Source of the DNA: Adiantum capillus-veneris
Lineage: Eukaryota > Streptophyta > Polypodiopsida > Polypodiales > Pteridaceae
NCBI GenBank assembly: GCA_014529385.2
Contig: CM043957.1
Span: 87,516,381 to 87,580,380, forward strand
DNA length: 64,000 nucleotides
Direction: 5' to 3'
Position numbers and translations under genes: made by a program. The first letter of the stretch is position 1, and every line of letters begins with the position of its first letter. Positions 11,801 through 23,800 of this stretch are shown in pieces. The notes under the pieces were generated by a model. The model ran no database searches. It worked only from the letters and a program-made list of their open reading frames with translations, and was not told the DNA's origin.

Positions 11801-14800
11801 CTATCGGGTTATGCTTTTTGAGATAGCGAATGCTGCTACCACTTTTCAAAGATTGATGAGCCACGCTTTTAAAGAATTTCTTCGAAATTTCTTGGAAGTA
11901 TATATGGATGATCTATGTGTACATTCATCAATCCGGGCTGATCAGTTTGAACACCCAAAAAGATATTCGAAAAATGTAGACTTTATAGGATTTGCTTAAA
12001 TCTTGAAAAGTGTAAATTTATCGGTAGACAAGGAAAACTTCTTCGACACATAGTGTCTAAAAATGGCATAGCTACTGATATGGATAAAATTCATATTATT
12101 GTTGATTTGCTTAGATCGACAACAGTCAAAGGGATTCAAGTCTTCATGGGACATTGTGGATATTATAGACGGTTCATTTACATGTACGCTATAATTGCAA
12201 AACCCATTTATAGCTTGATTACACACTTTGAATGGACTGATGAGTGTGAAGAATCCTTCATGAAGCTTAAGCAAACTCTCACTTCAGCTCCAATATTGAA
12301 AGCACCAGATTGGAATAAGATATTCCACATACATGTAGATGCTTTCAATTTTGTCATTGGGTGTATACTAGCTCAACCAGGAGACGGAAAATTTGAGTTT
12401 CTTATTTCTTATGCTAGCCGACAGTTGAATATGGCAAAAAAAAAGTATACAACCATTGAAAGGGAAGGATTAGGGATGATCTATGTCGTGAAAAAGTATA
12501 TAGATATTACCTATTAGCTAACAAATTTGTGTTCTGTGGACCACCAAGCTTTATTGTACTTGGTCAACAAGCCGTGCAACACATGAAGAATAGTGAGATG
12601 GTTCATCATTCTTTTGGAATTTGATTTCGCTGTAGTTCTGAAAAAGGGTACCACTCATCAAAGAGCAGATCATTTGTCAAGGATTGTTTCAAGAGAATCA
12701 CCTAAGGGAGTAGACGATGGTCTATCAGATGCATATTTGTTCTCCGTTGAAATGATACCTCGATGGTCGGAAAATATAGTATCATTGATGACGATAGCTC
12801 AAGTGGATTTGCAAATATCACTTTCTATTACAATTGGAGTAATTGAGGAATCGGCTATGTATCAATTACTAGTTGGAAGGTTGTACAAAAGAAATCGAGA
12901 TGGAATATTGCTGTTGTGCATTAATCCGGAGGAGAAAACCCAATACCTAAGTCAAGCACTTATTACCGTAGTAGGACTTCACTTTGCGGAAGACCAAACT
13001 ATGCAACCGATCTTGAGACTTAAAGTATTTTGGCCAACTATGAGGAGGGATGTTCACTCATTTGTAAAGCAATGTCCTCAATGTCAGAAACAAGCATCCA
13101 TACCTCATGTAACATTGTTCAAAATGTCACTTGTTTCTAAGTGGAGTAACTATCTACTTACTTACTTATCAAACCGAATATTTCTTGAGCATATGAGTAA
13201 ACGTCCCGTCAAAGAGCAATTGAAACTGAAGCAAGAGACTATGCTCTTATTGGAAACCAATTGTATCGGAACGGTAAAGATCAACATTTGCGTCTTTGTG
13301 CAAATGAAGAGGAATATATTCCCATTAAAGAACAAGCTGGAGGCCACTTTTCGAGTGAGACCACCGCAAGAGCAATCTTAATGGCAGACATATGGTGGCC
13401 AATACTTTTTGCAGATGCCAAAGAATATGTTCGAAGGTGTGATGCATGTCAACGAGCAAAAATGCCAACCCGTGTAAATAGCATGCTCTTAAGACCAATG
13501 ATGGGGGCTAGAGCTTTTGCAAAACGGGATATAGACTTTGTTGGGCCAATACAACCACCTACGTATAGAATCTAAGCTTAATATATCATTGTAACTACGG
13601 ACTATTTGACCAAGTGAGCCGAAACTAAAGCAACCCAAAAGAATGATGCTAGAACCACAACCGCATTCTTATATGAGAATATATTCACAAGATATGGACT
13701 GCTAATAGAAATTGTCAGTGATAAGGGAACTCAGTTCTTCAATGGGATAATTGAGTATCTGCTTAATGAATTTATGGTCATCCATAACAAATCAGTTCCC
13801 TATCACCCACAAGCAAATGGACAAGTTGAGCATACGAATAAAATTCTTAGTTAGGTATTGACTAAAGTGGGTAGTTCAGGACGGACAGATTGGGAAATGA
13901 ATCTCCATGCTGCTCTATGGGCTTATCGAGTTTCATTCAAAACAACTTTAAATGATACACCCTTTAACCTTGTTTATGGTCTTGATGCCATACTGCCGAT
14001 AGAATTTCTATTGCCGACACTAAGGGTAGCTAAGGATCTCGAGTAGACTGGACATGAATTGTCACAGAGGCTTCAAGATCTAGAAAAGCTTGATGAGCAA
14101 AAGCTAACAGTTGTAACTCACATCTATGCACAAAAGCGGAAACAAAAACAGTTTTTGATTCCTATCTAGTTACAAAAATCTTCAAAAAAGGGGACCTAGT
14201 TTTAGTTTATTCCCTTGAGCAACAAATTTCCAAGTTTAACAAAAAGAGAAACGGACCGTTTATCATTGAAGATGTATCTCCAAGTCGAGCAGTTAAGTTG
14301 TCCACTCTAGATGGTGAACCAATGGCTAATTGGATTAGTGGATGCCATTTAAAGAAGTACAATTTGCCACTAACCAATGAATTGCTAAAAAAGATGCATG
14401 CATGTCACCAGCATGTGACTACTATCTATCCTTTTTGTTGATTTCTTTCTTATTATCTATTTACTTTCACTTTTTGGAAACACCCCTCGGAAAATCTAAC
14501 TGCCCTGCATTGCATAGCTAGTGTGGAACTGTCCAGAGGGAGTCCAGGCCTGAGGGCAAGAGAGCACTAAGGTTGGACAAGGACTATGGTTAGCCAAGTG
14601 GGGTCATTGACTAGCCAAAGTGGAATCCTTTGCTATAGAGGCTACATTTCAGTTCTGGATGTGGCCGCAGTGTACAAAGAGGGTCGGATGACCTAGAAAG
14701 ATACAATGGCAGCATCTCCTAAAATTTAGGGAACTGCTATTTTGGGACCTGAAAATGTGTTGACGTCATTACCTCCGGAATGACAAGGGGAACATTTTCT

Positions 14801-17800
14801 TACTCTGCCGTGAAGTCAACTGGGCAACCGGTTGGGAGATTTTTAGGCGGCAACCCCGAAACGGGAAAATGCTTGTAAATGTGCCAAGTGGCACATTCTG
14901 GTGCACTTGCCTCATGCAACAAGAAGTGGCGCTGAATTTAGGAGGGGAGAGAGCCTCATTTTCAGTTTTTGTCACAGGTTAAGAGCTATGGAGTGCTTGC
15001 TTTCCCTCTTATGCACAGTGCGGTGCCAGGAGTGATGCCCTGCACGCTACGCACTGCCCTCTCTCTCCCCTTTGGCAGTATGTTATGCCCCTCTAGTGGG
15101 CTCTTCATTTGACCAATGTACAATTGTGTGGGTTCATGCGCGATTGCCGAGGCAAGAGCCTCTTGCACAGGTACTGGATTAGCTAGCGGCTAATCCCCCC
15201 GCAGGTACAGGTGAATTCGGAGAGGTTTCACGCCAGAAATCTCGTCCGATTCAAAGGGCAAGTAGCCCTACAGGTGCGGGAGCTCGAGGACTTGCTAGGG
15301 ATGCGACCGGCACGCGAAACGGAGCCCGAAACAGTGAATTACAGCCTGCTGTGTATTTTTGCAGGTTTAGGGTTTTGGCCCTAAACGGACCCTAATACCC
15401 CCAGGAGGTTCGGGGACGCAAGGGGACCGCTGTACAGGCGATCTGGCGTATTTTCAGGGCTGAAAACAGAGAATTCAGCGTGCTGCAGATTCTCGCCAGG
15501 TTTTGCAAAGTGCCCGTATGCGTCGGGAAAGTCAGTCAATGCGTGGGAATACTGACCGTGAAAGGTTCTAGTACAGTTATGCTGCCGAAATCGGGCTGGA
15601 ACAGTGGAAATTCAGCCGAGTTTGTGTGGGGCAGCTTGTAGGAACCACAGCGTTTATTCCCTCTTTTGAACAATAAAGAAATACCGAAAGGGGCGCCTAA
15701 GTTAGGGGCCAATCTGGTGTCTGTCTACTCATACAGGTGCAATCTAGCAGCCTGTATCCCTCTCCCCTTTGTTGTGTCTTGAAAGTACAGGTAAAATAGA
15801 CGACTAATAATGGGTGAAAGCTAAATCAAGGTTTAAAGTAAAGTCTACCGCCCTTTTTGGATTGAACAGGCCGGTTTCATGGTTCCATCGACGGGATTAA
15901 ATCACTTTTTTCCATAGAAGTGAGCCTTGGTCAGTTTTGGACTTGAAGACACAGGGGATCATAGACCAGACACAGGGAATTGCAATTATGGCTGACAGAC
16001 CAGATGATGTGACTGAAGAGGTTTCCTCTTCACAGGGTCAACAGACACATGAAGTGGGTGAGTCCTCAAGACCACCACAGACTGATGATGATATATTCAG
16101 GACCCAGTTGGCTACTGCTGTGGCTATGTTCACACAAGTAATGCAGAATCCGAGGTTTTTAGCCTTTCTGCAACCTTCGGTTCCGTCTCAGCAAGTTGGG
16201 TCACTGGATCATATTCAAAAGCCTGTTAAGGCTCGAACACAGGTGATTCATACCGCACAGTCAATGGAAACACCTGTACACTTGACGGAGAACATGCAGT
16301 CTCCACAACGTATGCCTAAGGTGCAAGAACAGGTGGCTGAGATGCCAGTCTTTCAAGCTGTACCAATTCAGCCCGCCACCTTTCAACCGCCTATAGCTGG
16401 TTCTAATGGGCAGGGAAGCAACCTACAGGCTATGCAACAGGTCTTCCCACCACCTTCAGTACACCCTGGCTATTTTGGAGGTGGATCCGTATTCCAGAGC
16501 ATGGCTGGTCATGCACCTGGAAATCAGTTTTATACGCCAGGAACAGTGTTTGGGGGTGCTCAAACGATGATGCCTAACCCCATGTACAGTGTCATGGGTA
16601 TGCAACCAGGGTTTCAAAGCACTCAGGGACAATTCGGGATGCCACAAGCAAATTTTGGTATGGCTGGAATTACAAATCAGCAGCCAAATATGGCATTTCC
16701 AGGTCAAGTTAATAGCGGCCAAGGAACACAGATGAACCCTAATAGTGTTCCCATGTTTCAGTCACTTCCATATGACAATTTAACGCCGCTGGAGAGGCCA
16801 ACTCCGTACAAAGAAGGTGGCAAAGGGGGAAACTTTACAGAGGCTTCAAAGGTCCGCAAGGCAGCCACTTTCTTGACAGGGAATGCGGGACAATGGTGGA
16901 CAACTTTATTGCTTCAAGGGCAAGCTCCGTCCACATGGATTTACTTCAAGCAGATTTTTGCAGCAGCATGGTTATCTGATGATTTCGAAGCAGATGTCAT
17001 GACAGAATGGCACCAGCTTAATGCTGCCACTTGCAGAAATCTGGATGATTACAATCGGAAGTTTTGGAAAGCTCTACTTCCAGTAACTTCCTATAGGTTT
17101 GTGCCATTGACAGAACAGATTGAAAAATACTGTTGTGGCCTACCCAAAGGATTGAGAAAATACTGCACAAAGACCAAAGTCACTACTTTGACGCAGCTCA
17201 TCGAGGTAGCAAACACTGGCAATGGTTTGCTCAAGGGAGAAGATTGTGAATTTAACACTGGCGTCAAGGCAGGATCAGGCAAGAAAAATTCAGCCAAGAA
17301 GCACGTTCCCAATGAGGCTCCTAAAGGGACTCAGGAGTCGGCCAACGCAGGGAAAGACAAAGCTACGGCTGAATCAGAAAAAGGACCAGCAAAGAAATGG
17401 AAAAGACGTTTTCCTCGCAAGTCAGAAGAGCAAAAGAAGGTCCTGAGGACAGAGAACAAATGCTTTATATGTGAGCAGCCTGGCCACATTGCTTACAACT
17501 GTCCTACAAAGAAAAGGCCAGCTGATTCTGAAGACAAGGAAGACAAGAAAGGAAAGAAGCCCATGGCTGGTCTAGTGCCAGATATGGTGGGCGACAAGCC
17601 AAATTCAGATGCAAGTGAGCTTTGCAGAGCATGGGGAAAGGTTAGGGATCAAACAGTGCTTATCTTCTTTGATCCAGGTGCCAAAGCCAACTTTATTTCC
17701 CCAGAATTGGCTTCAAAGTTGGGAATCAGACCTGAAGAGATGGGGTATACAGCAGAGGCAGGTTTGGCATGTCCTGGCCATACAGAGGCTGTGACACCCA

Positions 17801-20800
17801 TCATTGGAAAGTTGCGTCTACATATCCAGTCCTATGTAGATGCTGAAGAATTTTACATCATGCCACTGGACGGATGTGATGTGTTGTTAGGTATTCCTTG
17901 GTTATTTCGTGTACAGGGAATCATGGATGCCTACAACAAAAAGATCACTGTACAGAGCAGGGGAAAGACTCACATTCTGGATGTAAAGCTTAAAGGGGAG
18001 TCTATTCCTACTGTATCAGCTTCTGCTATTACTTCTGTAATGAAAAAGCATCTTTCTGCGTACTTGGTTTTTGCACGTGAAGTGTCAGATTGTGATGAAT
18101 CAAATTTATCTGTGCTAGATAAAGAAAGGTCAATGTTTTTACAACAGTATAGTGACTGTTTTTCCGATTCATTACCGTCTCAATTACCGCCAGAGAGACC
18201 CGAGGACCATGCGATAGATTTGGTGCCAGGCTGTAGCCCACCAAATAAGCCTCCGTACAGGGTTAGTGCGGCTCAGCAGAAAGAGATAATGGGCCAAGTA
18301 CAGGAGCTGTTAGAAAAAGGGCTGATTCAGCCCAGTTCATCTCCATTCTGTTCTCCAGTATTGTTGGTGCAGAAAAAAGATGGCTCATGGCGTATGTGCA
18401 TCGACTACTGTGCACTGAACAAGAATACCATCAAGAATAGGTTCCCTATACCTAGAATTGATGATATTATGGACAAATTAGAAGGAGCAGCTATGTTTAG
18501 CAGGATAGATCTAAAGAGTGGGTATCATCAGATCCGCATTAGATCAGAGGATGTGCACAAGACTGCTTTTAGAACAACGTTTGGCCTTTACGAATTTTTA
18601 GTGATGCCCTTTGGTCTCACAAATGCTCCTGCTACGTTTAATAGGATGATGGACAGAATTTTCCGTCCACACCAGCAGTTTGTTGGTACGTTCTTTGATG
18701 ACATGATAGTCTACTCAAAGAATGAAGAGGAGCATAGGCATCACTTGGCCATTGTGTTCAAAGAGCTACGCAGTCATAGGTTGCTCATCAATGCAAAGAA
18801 AAGTGAGTTTTTTCTGGAAGAGATTCACTTTCTGGGACACATTGTCTCAAAGGATGGTGTCAGAATGGATCCTGCAAAAGTCGAAGCGATCAAGTCATGG
18901 CCAAATTTGAAGACGGTGCATGATGTCCGAAGCTTTTTGGGACTATGCTCCTATTACAGAAGGTTTATCCGAAATTTCGCTGAGATTGCTTCACCTTTAC
19001 ATGCTCTTCAAAAGAAGGCAGTCACCTTCAGATGGACACAGAAAGAGATTTCAGCTTTTAATCTCTTAAAGGAAAAGATGACTTCAGATCCAGTCATTGT
19101 GTTGCCGGATCTTAGGAAGTCATTTGTGGTCCAGTGTGATGCCTGCGGTAGTAGCATTGGTGCAGTGCTAATGCAAGATGGCAGGGTAGTAGCCTATGAG
19201 AGCAGAATTTTGCAAGGGCCAGAGATGACCATGCAGGTCTATGAGAAAGAGTTACTGGCTGTGATTCATGCGCTCTTAAGTTGGAAACACTACCTGCTAG
19301 GTGCAGATTTCGTTGTCCAAACGGACCATCAGACCTTGCGATACTTCTTGACACAAACAAAGTTATCTGAGAAGCATATGCGATGGGCAAATATCTTGTC
19401 CATGTTCCATTTTCAGATTGTGCATGTGGAAGGCAAGAAGAACGTTGTGGCCGATGCCTTGTCAAGGAAGCCACAAATTTCAGCTGTGTCGATTCCTTAT
19501 CATCATGAACTTGATGATATGAGAGAACAGTATGCAAATGATGAAGATTTTGCAAGGGTCTTCGAGCAACTAATGGATGGACAACGTCATGAACACTATC
19601 TTCTTAAAGACGGGTTCATGATGATGCATGGCAGATTGTGTGTCACAAAGCCATTGCGACGCAAAGTTATGGAAGAGAGTCATGTCCCACCGTATGCAGG
19701 GCATCGTGGTATCGATGCTACAGTTAAAGCGGTAGAGACATTCTTCTATTGGCCTACATTGAGAAGGGATGTGGATGCCTTTGTGCGAGAATGCCTAATA
19801 TGCCAAAAGGTCAAGTTTGACAGGCAAAAGGCACCAGGGTTATTGCAACCACTACCTATTCCAGATAAACCATGGGAAAGTATTGCTATGGATTTTATCT
19901 TTGATCTTCCAAGAACGCAGACAGGAAATGATGGTATTTGGACCATTATTTGCAGATTCAGCAAACAGGCTCATTTTATTCCTGTCAGGAAGAAGATAAA
20001 GCCAGATCAGATGGCACGCTTGTTTATGAGCAATATTTTCAAGTATCATGGCATGCCACAGTCGATTGTTAGCGACCGTGATCCACGCATGACTAGTTTG
20101 TTCTGGAAAGGCTTGTTTGAGAATATGGGTACCACGCTCAAATTCTCTTCGTCATTTCATCCTCAAACAGATGGGCAGTCAGAAGAGGCAAATTCTACTG
20201 TCCTAGATCTGCTGAAGTGCTATGTGTCAGAACATAAAGGAAAGTGGGAGCAGTATTTGCCATTGGTGGAGTATGCATACAATAATACAGTGCATTCATC
20301 AACTGGCAAGGCACCTTTTGAGATAGTTGAAGGTGGCAAGAAAGTTCCTCCCATACTGCATACAAAGGACAAGATATTTGAAGCAGATAAGTATGTTCAA
20401 GACATGGATGAAATGTACAAGAAGGTCAAAGTGGCCTTAGAAAGGACTCAGGCAAAGCAAAAGAAAGCAGCTGATCGTCACCGTCGTGAAGTGGTATATT
20501 CACTTGGTGATTGGGTGCTTCTACGGTTTGAAAAGGCAAGGTTAAAGAAGATGAAGGGCAAGGAAAGACTGTTTCCAAAGCTCAGCATGCGTTACTATGG
20601 GCCTTTTCAAGTGTGCGACATAATCAGTGATGTTGCATATAGGCTGAAATTGCCTGACAGTTGGAAGATTCACAATGCGTTTCATGTGAGTCTTCTCAGA
20701 CCCTATGTGGGTGATGTGCCAGAAGCTATTCCAGCTGAAGATCAGCCGGAAGTCGAGGAACTTGACGAGATCTTGGTCCCTGAACAGATTTTGGGACACA

Positions 20801-23800
20801 AAGAAAGGAAAGTGAAAGGCAAGGTTGCTAGGCGTTACTTGGTAAAGTTCAGAAACTATCCACCAATGGATGCTAAGTGGATGGAAGAAGGTGAACTTGC
20901 AGAGTCACCAACTGTGTTATCACTTTACCTGGAAGCCTTCGATTTGCAACCTACCTTGACCCCTTGAGTTTCAAAGCTAAATGGATTGTCAGTGTGACAA
21001 TGGCTTCTGAAACAAATGATGTACAAGGTATTTAAAGTGAGCTCAAATCAAATACCTGTTACATGAATGTTAGAGCTGTACAGATTGTCAGTTTGGCAAT
21101 TGCTCTTATGGAATGTCCAAAAGTTTGATTAGTGCTATAGAAGTGAGTATTTCTTGTCAGTTTGTCAAGGATACAGTGATTGCTTCTATTGAAGAGTACA
21201 TGTGTAACTGCATTCTTAAACTGTCGGTTTGGGTATGCTCGAAAGTGTTACGGGATCCAACGTGTACTATAAGACAGTGGCAAAATGTGCAGCTACCAGT
21301 TTGTCATTGGAAAGTTAGTGACTCAATTCAATGGCAGAGTGTGAAGCTACCACTATGTCATTGGGACAGGGTTCACACGCAGGCAATACATGAGTCGACG
21401 AGGTGTTGAATACACCAGGGTTGACAATGAGCATGTATGTGTCGTACATGTGTCGACAGGTGTTGAATACATCAATGTTGACTAGGAGCTTGTACGACAT
21501 AGATGCAAACGAGGACGTTTGAGATTTCAAGAGGGGGTATGTCACCAGCATGTGACTACTATCTATCCTTTTTGTTGATTTCTTTCTTATTATCTATTTA
21601 CTTTCACTTTTTGGAAACACCCCTCGGAAAATCTAACTGCCCTGCATTGCATAGCTAGTGTGGAACTGTCCAGAGGGAGTCCAGGCCTGAGGGCAAGAGA
21701 GCACTAAGGTTGGACAAGGACTATGGTTAGCCAAGTGGGGTCATTGACTAGCCAAAGTGGAATCCTTTGCTACAGAGGCTACATTTCAGTTCTGGATGTG
21801 GCCGCAGTGTACAAAGAGGGTCGGATGACCTAGAAAGATACAATGGCAGCATCTCCTAAAATTTAGGGAACTGCTATTTTGGGACCTGAAAATGTGTTGA
21901 CGTCATTACCTCCGGAATGACAAGGGGAACATTTTCTTACTCTGCCGTGAAGTCAACTGGGCAACCGGTTGGGAGATTTTTAGGCGGCAACCCCGAAACG
22001 GGAAAATGCTTGTAAATGTGCCAAGTGGCACATTCTGGTGCACTTGCCTCATGCAACAAGAAGTGGCGCTGAATTTAGGAGGGGGAGAGCCTCATTTTCA
22101 GTTTTTGTCACAGGTTAAGAGCTATGGAGTGCTTGCTTTCCCTCTTATGCACAGTGCGGTGCCAGGAGTGATGCCCTGCACGCTACGCACTGCCCTCTCT
22201 CTCCCCTTTGGCAGTATGTTATGCCCCTCTAGTGGGCTCTTCATTTGACCAATGTACAATTGTGTGGGTTCATGCGCGATTGCCGAGGCAAGAGCCTCTT
22301 GCACAGGTACTGGATTAGCTAGCGGCTAATCCCCCCGCAGGTACAGGTGAATTCGGAGAGGTTTCACGCCAGAAATCTCGTCCGATTCAAAGGGCAAGTA
22401 GCCCTACAGGTGCGGGAGCTCGAGGACTTGCTAGGGATGCGACCGGCACGCGAAACGGAGCCCGAAACAGTGAATTACAGCCTGCTGTGTATTTTTGCAG
22501 GTTTAGGGTTTTGGCCCTAAACGGACCCTAATACCCCCAGGAGGTTCGGGGACGCAAGGGGACCGCTGTACAGGCGATCTGGCGTATTTTCAGGGCTGAA
22601 AACAGAGAATTCAGCGTGCTGCAGATTCTCGCCAGGTTTTGCAAAGTGCCCGTATGCGTCGGGAAAGTCAGTCAATGCGTGGGAATACTGACCGTGAAAG
22701 GTTCTAGTACAGTTATGCTGCCGAAATCGGGCTGGAACAGTGGAAATTCAGCCGAGTTTGTGCGGGGCAGCTTGTAGGAACCACAGCGTTTATTCCCTCT
22801 TTTGAACAATAAAGAAATACCGAAAGGGGCGCCTAAGTTAGGGGCCAATCTGGTGTCTGTCTACTCATACAGGTGCAATCTAGCAGCCTGTATCCCTCTC
22901 CCCTTTGTTGTGTCTTGAAAGTACAGGTAAAATAGACGACTAATAATGGGTGAAAGCTAAATCAAGGTTTAAAGTAAAGTCTACCGCCCTTTTTGGATTG
23001 AACAGGCCGGTTTCACATGCAGCAAAGCAAAGAAAGATAAAACGACAGCAGGTTATTGATGAAGCGCAAGAGGAAGCTCGGCTTCAAGTACTCAAAAGGA
23101 AAGAGAAAGCTGCTCTCAAAAATCAACAAATATCTATATTCCATCAACACTCTGGAACTAGATGACCGACTATGGGAATTACAAAAAGATGCAGTGTCAA
23201 CGGATGATGAATGGTTAGACGGAATGGACCTTCGCATCAAAGTACAGCTTAACAATCATAGCACAAATGCATTGGTCGATACAAGAGCTCGAGTAAATAC
23301 TTCCACGTACAAGAAAGACACAAGTCAATCTTTGACAGCAAGATATCGACTATTAAAGGATACAATAAGAACCCAACACCAACATTGGGAATAGTCAACT
23401 TAAATGTGATAGTACATGGATGTTCATGCCCTCATCAGTTTGTATGCTTACCAGATGAACACATGAATGAAATAATGATTCTTGGAATCTCATGGATGTA
23501 GACGTGCAAGGCAGTACCAGATTGGGATACCAATCAGCTCAATCTATCACCTAAAGGCGGACAACTCATTGTTCCAATTGCACCGAGCAAAGAGGAATGG
23601 AAAGGAGGTTATCAGGAGAGCAAACCACAAAGCAATCAATCTTCTCCGTCCTATAACCAAGCAAATGCTACAAGTAGCATGTAAGGAGTCAGGCAAATTT
23701 GGGTACCAAAAGCACAGCTTAAGGACAAGCCAATTAAAAGTTGGGTGCCGAAAACATCATCTACTGTACCAAAGATGGTTCTTGGTTCGAAACACAAAGA

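Larger units (their letters stand above)
14403..23015 (+). mobile_element. Full-length chromovirus (Ty3/gypsy), LTR-A family, young and intact
   Basis: The element is 8.6 kb with direct LTRs of 1477 and 1476 bp, one uninterrupted gag-pol frame, a TGG-starting primer site, a polypurine tract and a target duplication. The LTRs differ at only about three places (14636 T versus 21773 C, 15627 T versus 22763 C, and one small purine-tract indel near 14943), so insertion was recent. It is in the same orientation as the HflX gene and nested in the Tat-like relic. A divergent solo LTR of the family is at 24834-26311. Confidence 0.97.

Noticed and set aside
19112-20799. Long minus-strand frames under the chromovirus polyprotein
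   Set aside because: Antisense shadows of a conserved plus-strand gene with catalytic motifs; no domain on the minus strand.
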